Positions 1-11,600 of a stretch of 64,000 nt of DNA are shown here, one piece after another (the stretch's first letter is position 1; every line of letters begins with the position of its first letter). The stretch is from Asterias rubens (taxonomy: Eukaryota > Echinodermata > Asteroidea > Forcipulatida > Asteriidae). The position numbers and the translations under genes were made by a program. The DNA lies in contig NC_047076.1 in the NCBI RefSeq assembly GCF_902459465.1, positions 992,001 through 1,056,000 of the forward strand, given 5' to 3'. The notes beneath the pieces were generated by a model, which was not told the DNA's origin, ran no database searches, and worked only from the letters and a program-made list of their open reading frames with translations.

Positions 1-120
1 AAGTTCGATGACCGATTGGGCTCAAATTTTCACAGGTTTGTTTACTTTATGCATATGTTGAGATACAAACAAGTGAAAAGACTGGTCTTTGACAATTACC
101 AATAGTGTCCACTGCCTTTA
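1..120. mobile_element. Family-A MITE, right-hand fragment
   Basis: Right end of the commonest repeat in the window (family A). It ends in AATAGTGTCCACTGCCTTTA, the inverse of the usual left end AAAGGCAGTGGACACTATT. The left part lies outside the window. Full copies are about 330-390 bp, have no coding capacity, and both ends read inward from TTAAA/TTTAA. Non-autonomous DNA transposon by structure; superfamily not determined. Confidence 0.7.
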
Positions 121-164
121 ACCGAAAATTCCGAGGGTCAGCTTGCTAAAGACCATGGCCAAAT

Positions 165-310
165 TTAATAAATTTTAGATAATTCTGCTTAGCAAATAGT
201 TTTGCTAAGGTAGAAATGAGTGGTGTACCAGTCGCAGCATTGTAAAACTGTATGGTACTTTTGCGGGTAACCTGCTTTTGCTAAGCAATATTCTTCTGTG
301 CTTGGCAAGT
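165..310. repeat. Family-D repeat fragment
   Basis: Resembles the TAAGCAGCTCTATGAAAT-type short inverted repeat that recurs near 8.3, 43.6, 48.6 and 53.3 kb: internal TGCTTAGCA words, an 'ACCAGTCGCA' core and a CTTGGGCC-like end. Diverged; assignment is tentative. Confidence 0.35.
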
Positions 311-397
311 TTTTGTGCTAATTACATGCTCAATGACTTTGGGCCAAGACGTCTGGTTAAAATAAAACAAAAAGTGTTAACTTGATTTTGAATCTAG

Positions 398-3300
398 GTG
401 TTCCTTCCGACTGATCCAGAGTATACTTGGCTCCTTGCCAAGATGTGGTTCAACAACGCCGATGCATGTTATCACCAATCAGCGACTCATCTTGGATTTA
501 CCCATCTCATCATGGAGTCCGTTGCCGTGGCAACGCATCAATCACTATCGCCCTCTCATCCCATCTTCCGATTGCTGGCTCCTCACTTCCTTTATGTGAT
601 CGCCATCAATAGGTGAGGCCACTTTAACTTACATTGCACCAGACTATTAAATATGTACGTGTGTATTATACACAAAAAGTGCAGTTTAAGACCTGACCCA
701 CTATCATTATTCACAAGATCATTGGTTTATAGTGGAGTCCCAATATGGTGCCTCATGGCTTCAGTGGTGGCAGTTTAACATTCACTCGGTTCATCAAAAA
801 GCTAGGAGTAATAGTCGGATCCCTTGTATGTATTACACAATTAGCGCTGTTGTTTCCTTTGCAGATACAGGGAAGCCGATTTCTATAGAGAATCCTTAAA
901 GGAACAAGTTGCCTTGGATCGGTCGAGTTGGTCTTTGAAAAGCGTTTGTAACCGTTTTTTATAAAATGCACATGGAACAGGTTCACATTTAAATGCATTT
1001 TTTTAGATTTGGTTATTTTTCAAATTTACAGCTTAAAATTGTTAAAGCACGGTTTTCCTTTTGCCTCGTCGACTAACACGTCGGCCATTTATGGGAGTCG
1101 ACATTTTGACTCCCATAAATGGCCGACCGTGTTAGTTCGCACAGTAAAAGGAAAACCACGCAATTTCGAGGCAAACTTGTGTGGATCATTTGTATTCTAC
1201 TTTCAAAACATCTTTCCAACCATATGCATTTTATAAAAAAGGGTTACAGACACTTTTTGTAGACCAACTCGTCCGATCCAAGGCAACGTGTTCCTTTAAA
1301 AGTTCTATAGAGAATCTGGAATGCTATAGGTTTTTACGTAATGATCATGTATACATATGGCTTATACATCTAGGCTATAACCACAATCATCTTGGTTATA
1401 ATTAGCGATTTGTAATCTCAGCAGACGTCTTGGCAGATGGTAAACATTTTTGAAGAGTTGACTTTCATATGCAAAGACGGTAGGAAAAAAGGTGTGTATC
1501 TCTTAATAAAGTTGTGATTGAAATTCACAATAAACGATTGAAACTAGTGGCATCTGCAAATGATTGTGTCCATAGTTTCAATCACACACAGTGAACTTCA
1601 GTCTAAAAGTGTATTAAACCAACGTTATAGTTTTTAAGTACGAGACTTTGCAACGCTAGGTGGCAGCAGACTTACTAGGTAAAGTTCTGTTACGTAGGCC
1701 CTTTTCGAAACCACGGCTTCGGCTTTGGATTTGGCTCAGACTAGCTTGGCCCCGCGGTTGTTTTGACAAATTGATGCACGTGCTTTGCGTCCGTGCTCAT
1801 GGCTTCAGACAAGAGGACGGAGCCTGAAGCCGAATCCAAAGCCGAAGCCGTGGTTACGAAAAGGGCCGTAGTTCTGAGCATGCTCACATTACCGAGAACA
1901 ATCTTCTATTGTCTGCTGCCACCAAGCGTCCAAGAAAAAAAAAGAGTACATTTAAAATAAAAATGTCGGTCGTCATTTTACCGCCCGACATTTTCCATTG
2001 GTAGCCTTGCTCTCATGCAGCTAGTATCCAAAGGCGGTTGGGTAGACCAGTCACTCACGGTGGGCCGCATTGGTATGTTCGCTATTATTGCCCGTGCTGC
2101 ACCAAAATGGCGTCTGGATGTCGACGGCACTCTGCCTGCTGACCTCAGGAGTCGAGGAGTGGATGACCCGGAAGTGCTTCCAAAATACTACTTCAGGGAC
2201 GACGCCATTTTGCTATATGAGGCAATACGCAAATATGTTACAGAGGTTGTGGATGGCCACTATGGTAAGTTGGCATGATTTATAACCATTTTTCATAATT
2301 AACTCATTCAATCACATCCACTTCTAATCCTTCTTGCATATTTCGTTTGTATGCTTGAACTGTTCTGCCATCCTCTCGCAGAGCGAATTGGTTGTATTAT
2401 ATCTGTTATGGCAAAGTCAATGTCATGTAGCTGTCATGTATGTTCGTCAGTCCCTTTGTTTGCGTGTCTGTCTATTTGATTTGCATGTTTGTTTGTGTGG
2501 GGTTTTTTTTGTACAAGCTTCTCCTTATTAAAACAGCCCGTGTATCCTATTTTTTACTCTATTTATCCTGATTGCTACGTAATGTTTTGTTTGGCTTTGT
2601 GTGTGATCGACTCCGTAGCTCCATGCACTTTTATATTTTTCGGAGAAGCATGGCAATAGATGTATATATTTTACGATATTTTAGATCGTGGAAAAAACAA
2701 AAAAATCCATAACTCCCCCACAGACACCCTTGAAAAGCTCCTTGTGGATGATGAGATTCAAGACTTTGCGGAAATCCTCAGCAGGAGTCAAGGGGAAGGA
2801 GATTGTGGAATCAAGGTAACGACTCTAGTTTTAGATTTCCCTTACTTTATCTCGATTTACTGACATGAGATTATTTTAGACGGAGAGCACCAGGTGTGGC
2901 GGTTTCAACTTTCCGCCGTTCTCAGTTATCCGAATGACCAAATACGGTAACATTACGTCATGCGAGGCCTGCGCACAGCAAGCGAAAGTAGTCATTGTTA
3001 GTGCTGTACTGAGTCCCGGAAAACTGTACACGGCGGAAGACTGAAACCGCCACAAGTAGACCACTATCAATGCTGATGACTGGGACTTGTGACAATGAAT
3101 ATCAACAGAGGGCGTTTTCTCGTACATAAATGAAAAAAACGAGTCACTGGGCAGATTTTTTTTTTGTCAAGCTTTGAAAAGCTTTAGCATATCAACTAAC
3201 GAAGAATGCTTTTTGTTTTGAACAGGGAGTTCATGGCAATGGCAAGTTCGCAACTAATGCTGAGTTAATAGGAGCTTTGACTGCCATCATCTACACGAGC

Positions 3301-3402
3301 AGTGTGGCTCACGCAGCAGCCAATTTCTCACAGTATGACGAATACGCTTTCCCGCCAAATTATCCTTCACAAATGAGGGATTGCGAACCACCAAAAGATA
3401 AG
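398..3402 (+). CDS. Lipoxygenase LOX-A, partial (no last two exons)
   Basis: Four exons matching exons 8-11 of the complete downstream gene LOX-B with identical lengths and phases: 398-612, 2005-2264, 2724-2815, 3226-3402. The frame stays open across all joins. The lipoxygenase iron ligands are visible: two His in THLGFTH (exon 398-612), and His and Asn in HAAAN (exon 3226-3402). The YYFRDDA block is also kept. Lipoxygenases dioxygenate polyunsaturated fatty acids. Earlier exons (PLAT domain) would lie left of the window. The two C-terminal exons, which carry the obligatory terminal Ile ligand, are not found between 3403 and the LOX-B start at 5650. Reading past the last donor (GTGTAG, weak) gives a stop at once. 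It may be a 3'-truncated pseudogene, an assembly artefact, or a gene that borrows LOX-B's last exons (phase 0 on both sides). Family identity is certain; functionality is not. Confidence 0.85.
881..1316. mobile_element. Family-B palindromic MITE in LOX-A intron
   Basis: About 400-bp element whose two halves are reverse complements. The outer ends are TTAAAGGAAC and GTTCCTTTAA, and the inner arms meet at about 1095 around GACTCCCATAAATGGCCGAC and its complement. It is flanked by the same 14 bases, TTCTATAGAGAATC, at 881-894 and 1303-1316, one base or less from the element ends. No coding capacity. Confidence 0.75.
1650..1934. mobile_element. Inverted-repeat element with a second one nested inside
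   Basis: Outer element: ends CTAGGTGGCAGCAGA and TCTGCTGCCACC, the same family as 24082-24197. Inner element at 1697-1867 (171 bp): ends GGCCCTTTTCG and CGAAAAGGGCC, flanked by GTA on both sides (1694-1696, 1868-1870). The relative at 24 kb has no inner insertion, so it serves as the empty site. Non-coding; lies in the LOX-A intron. Confidence 0.7.
2890..3060. mobile_element. Short inverted-repeat element in LOX-A intron
   Basis: About 165 bp with imperfect arms, GTGGCGGTTTCAACTTTCCG at the left and the matching CGGCGGAAGACTGAAACCGC at the right. MITE-like; no second copy seen in the window. Confidence 0.55.
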
Positions 3403-3475
3403 GTGTAGTATTTGTTTGTCATTTCGAGATTGAATATGTCTTTAAATGCACTGGGGTGGATTCCAAAAAGAGTTT

Positions 3476-4796
3476 AAAGGCAGTGGACACTATTGGTAAT
3501 GGGGAGAGGTTGATAGTATACAAATATTGACTGCTTCGAGTGCTATGGTTAAAACTATGACTCCCGAGGTGATCCCCGGGAGCGTTCTATTTTCCCGAGG
3601 CGAAGCCGAGGGAAAATAGAACGCTACGGGTATCACCGAGGGAGTCATAGTTTTTAACCATTGCACGAGTAAAAGCAGTCAATATTTGTTTTATAACACC
3701 CCAAATATTTCTAAATACTGTACTATTATTATTAAGTTACAGACCTGAATGCTACAATCCACGGACGACGCGAATACAGATTGCAAACACTTTTACTGTG
3801 CTGCATGTAGTGTCGTGCAATCCGAAATGGTTACAGACTATTAATTTATCATCCTCGTACACGCAACGGACGTCTGGGTACTGCACGCCGTGAGCTAGTC
3901 TTCGGACTAGCGCATGGCAAACCGACGCACTATCACACGGCCGTCGTCTAGCAAAACTAAGACATGTCATGTGACGCGCTCTAAACCAATGAGCAGGCAG
4001 AATACTTGCAAAGGGTGTTATAAATACAAATATTGACTGCTTCGAGTGCTATGGTTAAAACTATGACTCCCGAGGTGATCCCCGGAGCGTTCTATTTTCC
4101 CGAGGCGCAGCCAAAAGAAAATGGAACGGTCCGGGGATCACCGAGGGAATTGGAGTTTTAACCACAGCACGAGTAAAAGCAGTCAATATTTGTTTTATAA
4201 AACCCCAACAGACTATCATCCTCGTACCTGTACGTTCGTACGCGTTTCAGGTACACAGATGCTAAACTGATTGGGTTCGAGGTGGGTAAAAAGACGTCTG
4301 GGTACAGTAACTGAAGCTCTAAACCAATAAAATGCAGAATATTTGTAAGGGGTGTTATAATTATCATTATAATACACCTCTTGCTTTTTTTGTATTCTGG
4401 TTGGCTGAAACACGGTCACGTGGGTTGAAACTGATAATTATAGTCTAGTGATCGCGCGCGCGTGTTTTGCGGGAACTAGTTCTCGAGCGGGCAATAGTCT
4501 TTGAAAATAGTGCCCGGTTACAGCACCCTCTCTTGACTTGAACCGTGAACAGCAACTGCAAAACTTCTTTTCTTTTCCAGATTTCTGTTCTTATTTCACA
4601 TCTGTGCTATAAAACACATATTGACTGGCATAATTCGGTAACTAGCATACGTCTATTCCCCTCGGGCCTGTGAGTGACCAGAAGAGAGGCCTAAATAGGT
4701 CCCTCTACTGGTCACTCAAATTCCTTTGGGGAATAGACGTACACTAGTTACCTCATTGCCAGTCAATATGTGTTTAATAGTGTCCAGTGTCTTTAA
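3476..4796. mobile_element. Composite: family-A ends flanking three palindromes
   Basis: A family-A left end (AAAGGCAGTGGACACTATTG at 3476) and a family-A right end (AATAGTGTCCAGTGTCTTTA, ending near 4796) bracket about 1.3 kb. Between them are palindromes at about 3518-3698 and 4017-4201 (same family, ends ACAAATATTGACTGC and GCAGTCAATATTTGT) and a related one at about 4606-4780 (ends ACACATATTGACTGGC and GCCAGTCAATATGTGT). Probably successive foldback insertions into a MITE. Confidence 0.55.
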
Positions 4797-5080
4797 GACT
4801 AGTCTCATATCGAGTCAGGACGAGTACACACTCGTCCTTACTTAGGACACAGCCTTAAGTTGTACGGACTAGTCCTAACTCTTTGTGAAGACCAGTATTT
4901 TCACTAAACAAACCTTCGGAAATTTTGGCTCAATTCGTCATCGAAGTTGCAAGAAAATAATGAAAGAAATATGTGAGGAATATTATTCTGATCTTCCTGC
5001 AAGTCGTTTTTAATTACTGTGAAATAAAATCGACAATTTTGGGCACGACAATTTTGGGTACGAAATTACTTGGGTACGAA

Positions 5081-5095
5081 GGGGGGGGGGGGGGG
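5081..5095 (+). repeat. Homopolymer of 15 G
   Basis: Uninterrupted G run about 550 bp upstream of the LOX-B start codon. A likely site of sequencing-length error. Confidence 0.9.
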
Positions 5096-5649
5096 TTAGC
5101 TCTATGATACGAAGTGACCATCGCTTTGAGGGCTATGGATCGGAGACACTCGATAGGATCGAAGACCAGTACAGGATAGGGTCACACGATACAGATTCAA
5201 CCCACGTAAAACCCTCTACTTAGGCTATTAAGGTCAACAATCCACTCATTGTTGTTTGCTAGTCGTTGACAATGGTTGATCAATAAAAGCCCACAGCATA
5301 AACGCAATGGGGCGTACCGAATACACATCACTAAGGGAAACCGATGTAAACATTCTACATGTGTCATTGGTAAGGCCTCTAAACGGTTTCGATTTGGGGT
5401 GTAGTTATTTTTCGAGTAAAATATATGGACAGATTCCTGGTTTACTGGAGAGAGTTTTTGCAAGCCTTGACGAACGTTGTTGATCTGAGAATTTGTTGGC
5501 AAACTTTGAGAAAGTATAACACTTCAATCTCCAATGTGCACAAAAGAAGGTCATCTAGTGACATTTAAAAGTTGAGTTGGCGAGCTTGAAAATTTTGTCA
5601 ATATTAGATTCTTTAATCAGTATACGGATAGACTACACGAAATACAGGT

Positions 5650-8600
5650 ATGGGTAATGCTTGTGTATCAGGCACTAGTGCACCCCCAGATTTCGTAATT
5701 CTAGTCAAAACTGGAGACTATAAGGGGGCTGGGACCAACGCTGATGTTTACGTCGCGTTGTACAACGAGGACGGAGTAAGGTCCAGAGACATCCTGCTGG
5801 ACTGCCGGTGGAAAGACGACACTGAACGGGGGAGCCTCGGTCGTTACCCGGTGACCAATCTTCCCAACTTCGGGCTAGTCTCCAAACTTGAAGTTTGGAG
5901 AAACTCGACTGGACTTGGAGATAGTTGGTTTCTGGAACGAGTTGAGGTAAGTGACAAGTCCTTTCCTCGAATGAAGAAACAAATTAACCTGTGACCTACC
6001 TAAACATGCTGTAAATAAGGAATTAAATAAGTGTGCTCTCATTTTCCACTCGTAGACCACAGGCCAAATGACTACATGTAGAATGTTGCAATACAAAAAC
6101 ATTGAAACTGTACATGTTTTTTTAAATGTAAAAATGTACATTTTACAGTGTACATGTAGTCAATAAAATGAGAAGATGAGAGAGTTGTCCTACCATATAA
6201 ATGAACAGAATATAAAAAAGAAAACGTTTATGACTTGACTTTGGAACGAATTGACTTTGGAAACCTCGTACATTGTTGCAAGTACATGTATACCTTCTTT
6301 AAAGACACTTCGTACCTGCCACTTAGGGATAAATGACCAATCGCGAATAGTATCAGTGATTTGTCATCAGAAAACATAATAAATCATCATTTTTGAATCT
6401 TGCTTCCCGCTTTCTAGGTTGTTCCAGAGACAAGTGGAGACAGTTCAGTCTTCCCAATCCACCGTTGGATACCAGCTGATAAGAAACGTGTATTTGGACG
6501 CAATGACTGCGTCCTTCCTCAGTGTGATGAAAGAAAAGATGACCGAAAAAAGGAATTAGCTGAGAAGAAGAAACTTTATGAACTAGAATGCAAGGCAGAG
6601 GGGTTGATTCCACAAGTAAGTCATATTTTCTTTTACATTTTCAATCTAAACAACAAGTAAGAAGCATTTTTTTAACCCTTCAAATCCAAACAACTTTTTA
6701 CAGGTTTTGCTTTGACAGTTATGTGTTATCTGTTTACCTAGTGTAACTACATTTTGTACACTACAAGTGTGTGTCTAGCACAGTCTTGGTGCAAGTCGTT
6801 CGTGTTGATTTGATACCATAGACCCTATGTGTACATACACTCAATACTGTACACATCGCGATGGTTGAGTGATACTAATCAACAACGTCTTGCAACAAGG
6901 CTAATCTATCACAGAATGGCTTGGTCTATTCACAATCAATGAATTCTATACGAAGGTAGAAAGTATTAAATAAATTCTCGACTGACCCAAAAAGGAGCAG
7001 TTGTGGCTGATGGTTGTGTTGAATTTACTGACGGTCATGTTAAATTTCTACATTTTCATAATCATTATATTTTATCAATACTCTTTGTCTTTGTGTTTTG
7101 TTCTTCAAGGTGAAAAATTTCCCAGAGGACGAATCGTTCTCAGATGATTACAAGGTAAGTTATTTTTAGGTTCAAGGTTGTCAGATAAGATTTGTACCAT
7201 GATTATGTAATGCATCTATTTTAACAGTCTTTAGTTTGGCAAACTTTCCGAACCCTGCCACCACTCACACATGTTTACAAAAAAGGATATGTTGTTTAAC
7301 AAAATGGTAATTTAGGGAAATTTAACGAATGAAAAAGTGGTGGCAGGATACGGAAACTTTTCCTTTAGTTTTGCCAATGTGGGTCAGTAGACACACTCTG
7401 GGTCAGATTGATCCTTATGAGTCTATTGTAATTTTTTGTTTGCTTTTCGCAGTGGGACATAGTGAAGAACAAAGCCGGGTTGTTGCTTCAGAGTAAACTC
7501 ATTAACTTGCAGACTGATGAATGGAAAACTCTTGAAGACATCGGGAAGGTTTACAATAAACATCTTCCAGTTCCTTATGTAAGTCAATTGAATGCATCTT
7601 AAACTTACTGACATTAATCACACAGTCTTCCAGATGGTATAGAAAATTGTTTTACACCATTCCAGGGGCAGACCCATGCACGGGTTTGGGTCAGGGGTGT
7701 CAAGCAATGATTGTGCTGCAGGACATTTTAAGACTCGTTTGTGTACGAGACAATGGGGAAATCCCCTGAGGCAGCGGACCAGCCTATGTTGTAAAAATCC
7801 AGCGGGTAGACGACCTTGCCCATTCGCAGAGGTATTTTTAAGAGGTCATGTGAAACAGAGGTTTCAACTAAATTAATTTTATACTCAAGAGTAAATAAAA
7901 AATGCTTGAGTAGCAAGTTAACTTGCGCACTAAGGGTTAAAAAAATAACACAATATAAATCATGACAAAGTCTGCATTTCTGAAAAAAAGACATTGTCAT
8001 TTAAAAAAAAAGACTTTCGTTTGGAGAACAATTACCAGCACAAGTGTACTTAAAATTTTAATGTTTTTCTTTTAGGGAATGAATAACTGGCGATCTGATC
8101 TGGAGTTTGGCTCTCAGAGGTTGGTCAGTTGTAACCCAACTCAAATCAGACTTTGTACAGAAATCCCGGACAAGTAAGTACATTATCTCAAAAAAACCTG
8201 TTTCTTTATCTATATGAATAATGTTTCCTAAAACTTACCTTCCGGACACGAAATCAGCAATTTCATAGACCTGCTCAAGCAGCACATACTGCTTAAAAAA
8301 TCCCTGCTTAGCATTTAGCAATAACAATCGGGATACCAGTCACAAATCGTACATGTGAACTCGGAGTGGTATTTTAACTGGTCATCTTATTCTGGCTAGC
8401 AAACTGATTGATTTGCTAAGCTTATTTTTGTGCCTAAGCAGCTCTATGAAATTGGGCCTAGACTGTGCGTTTTGGAACATTGGCAATCGTTAAAGCGCGT
8501 GTGTTTGTTTCCTTGACCAAAGTTATGGCCAAGAGTAAAATATCTGCAACCATATGTCGTAGATCATGATGTTTTTTTTGTGTATTTAATTAGTCACTCC

Positions 8601-11600
8601 GTAAGGAAAATGAAAGTGCGCCCTCTCTGTTGCTGTTCTGGTCTAATCAAAAATATAATCTAATCTCAATTCTAATATCTAGCTCTAATTTTCCCACAGC
8701 TTTGCTATTACCGATGACATGATAAAACCACTTATAGATGATATGACGTTACAAGAGGCCATGGAATGCAAGAAACTCTTTATCATGAACTACTCGATAT
8801 TGAAAGATCTCAAATGCAGTTACGATAGAAAGGTACATTAATTATAAGTTATTAAAGGGAAACGTTGCCTTGGATCGGTCGAGTTGGTCTTTGAAAAACG
8901 TTTATAACCATTTGTTATAAAATGCATAATATGGTTAGAAAGATGTTTTAAAAGTAGAATACAATGATCCACACACATTTGCCTCGAAATTGCACGGTTT
9001 TTCTTGTTTTTTGTGAACTAACACGGTCGGCCATAATATACGGGAGTCAAAAATGTAACTCTCATAAATGGCCCACCATGTTAGTCGACGAGGTAAAAGG
9101 GAAACAACGCAATTTCGAGTGATACTTGTGTGGATCGTTATATTCTACTTTTAAAATATCTTTCTAAACATATGCATTTTATAACAAACGGTTACAAACG
9201 CTTTTCAAAGACCAACTCGACCGATCAAAGGCAACGTGTTCCTTTACCGATGTGGACTTCATTTGCAAGTTCATTGCATCTCAGAACAAGAACATGTGCT
9301 AAGTTTGACAATGTTCGTCAATGTTCAAAAGCCCACTATGGTTTTTTTATAGAAGGCATTTGTTGACAAATTATTGTTCTATCTCTCTCAATTATCTTCC
9401 CGTCAAGGGAACTCGGCAAACTCCCACAAGCTGGCAACAGCCCTTTCTCCTGTGCCTTCATATTTTGTCTCTGCTTTATTGTGACTCATATAGGCCTTAC
9501 TGTCAAGTAGTTGCTATACATTTTATTCATTCTTGCTCATGACTATGTACATTTTCCATAATGGAAAGAAACGTTGAGTTGAATTGAATAACTCCTCTTG
9601 TCATTATGTAAACCTCTTCTTTCAGATCTGTGCGCCGCTTGGTCTCTTCTACGTCAACAAGTCACATGACCTGGTCCCAGTTGCAATCCAACTCTTCCAA
9701 GATCCTTGTGAAGATAATCCAGTAAGTCTAGTTTTCGTTCAATTCTCACTTTCCACTGACAACGTCAAAAGCCCAAACAGCGCCCTCAAAGGCTGACCTT
9801 CCATTGGCTGAAAGTTTTGCATATATTAAGTGTGTATGTTTCCAATTTTTGACCTCAGCGATGGCGGCCAGTAGAAAATACTCAATTAAATGCAAATCTT
9901 GTTTATTAAGACGCCCTCTGTTGACATATTGGAATAAATACAGTACAAACTCTCCTATTCCCTTCTATAGGTATTCCTTCCGACTGATCCAGAGTATACT
10001 TGGCTCCTTGCCAAGTTGTGGTTCAACAACGCCGATGCATCTTTCCACCAATCAGCGACTCATCTTGGATTTACCCATCTCATTATAGAATCCGTTGCCG
10101 TGGCAACGCATCGTTGCCTCTCCCCATCTCATCCAATCTTTCGGTTATTGGCGCCGCATTTTCTGTACCTGATTGCCATTAATTAGTAAGTTCTCAATCT
10201 TCTTTATGGATTAATAAAAAGATTGGGCTGGAGGAACTTTTCCACAAGTTTCCAGTTCCCCGGGTGCCCCACGACAAGTAAAAGATACGTTTGAGTCCCC
10301 CTCCCCCACCCCCCCCCCCCAAAAAAAAAGGGTGAGGGACAACAGAAAAAGGCCTGTACTGGAAAGTAGGGACCGTATAGTCCCTTCACAGAATAAAACA
10401 AATTATGGATGTGTCGGCTTATCTGCCAACTTGATTCTGCAGAATAGATCAAACCTTCCATGTTCTAATCAGACATTTTGAAAATCTCCCTGATTCATGT
10501 ACATGTACATGTAGTTCTAATATCTCTGGTTGAAAATCTACCCGACTGCAAGATGCAAATGTTGCATCACTTCTTCGCTGCCAGCAGTCTATAGTTTCGG
10601 TATAAATATGGAGTTGTCAACCACCCTTTTTTCAGAACCAACACTACAAAAGAGAATTACACAATGGTGCACACATCACCTCATTTTAGAACAACACACA
10701 TTAACCCAAAAGCTAGAGCTTTATATTTTGTTGACTTTTTTTATTCAATTATTTGCCGATTGTCGCAAATGTGTATCTGGTTTTGAATTTGAATTATGTA
10801 TCCGAACTTAATTTTGAAATGGGTACATGTATCTGGTTTTGAATTTGAAATGTGTATCCGGGATTTGAAATTGAAAAGAGTTTTGTATAATTTTGCTAAA
10901 TGTTTGTCTAATATTCCTGTGTTTTTGTGAACCTATAGTCGCGCCTTGGCGAAGCTTGTATCGGAGGACGGTTGGGTCGACCAGTGCATGGGCATTGGTC
11001 GCATTGGAATGTTCGACATCATTGCAAGGACAGCGACAAAATGGCGTCTCAATGTTGAGGGCACACTTCCCACTGACCTCAATATGCGCGGGGTCGATGA
11101 CCCGGAAGTACTGCCAAAGTATTACTTCCGGGACGATGCACTTCTTCTGTTTGAGATCATCGAGAAATACGTGTCTGAAGTTGTCAATGGAAACTATGGT
11201 AAATTTTTATTCTTCATTTCTGATTTTGACGACTTTCCAACTATTTTTCAAATTGTTTAAGTTTAGTGTAGTAATCTGATGGCTTCGGGCAAAATTGTGA
11301 ACACGTTTGTAAGATGCTTTGGGGGAAAATATTATACATGTACAATCATCCAACCTTTAGATAAATGGTTTTGAGTTTGAAACTGAGCTATCCAGTTCTA
11401 TGTTGATAGTCTCCCTATTGGTCAATATCTTTGTTCGGGTGCCAGTTAGATAAACGGTTACGTTTCAAAATCTAGCTGATGAAACTTGTACTTGAGATAT
11501 ATTTATTTTAAAGATCAATTTGATGTATTTGAAAATTGCAGATGATTCTGAAAAGCTTCGAGATGACGAAGAAATCCAAGAGCTCGCTGAAATACTATCA

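Larger units (their letters stand above)
3403..5649. other. Intergenic stretch between LOX-A and LOX-B
   Basis: No coding exon recognised, and nothing that matches the two missing LOX-A terminal exons. It holds a composite of three foldback palindromes between family-A termini (3476-4796), a short family-E repeat (about 4795-4905) and a run of 15 G at 5081-5095. The last few hundred bases before 5650 should include the LOX-B promoter or 5' UTR. The AATACAG just before GTATGGG may be the acceptor of an untranslated first exon. Confidence 0.6.

Noticed and set aside
10289-10331. C-rich/A-rich run as a regulatory tract in LOX-B intron 8
   Set aside because: Looks like simple low-complexity DNA, as near 5081 and 54799. 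No supporting motif.
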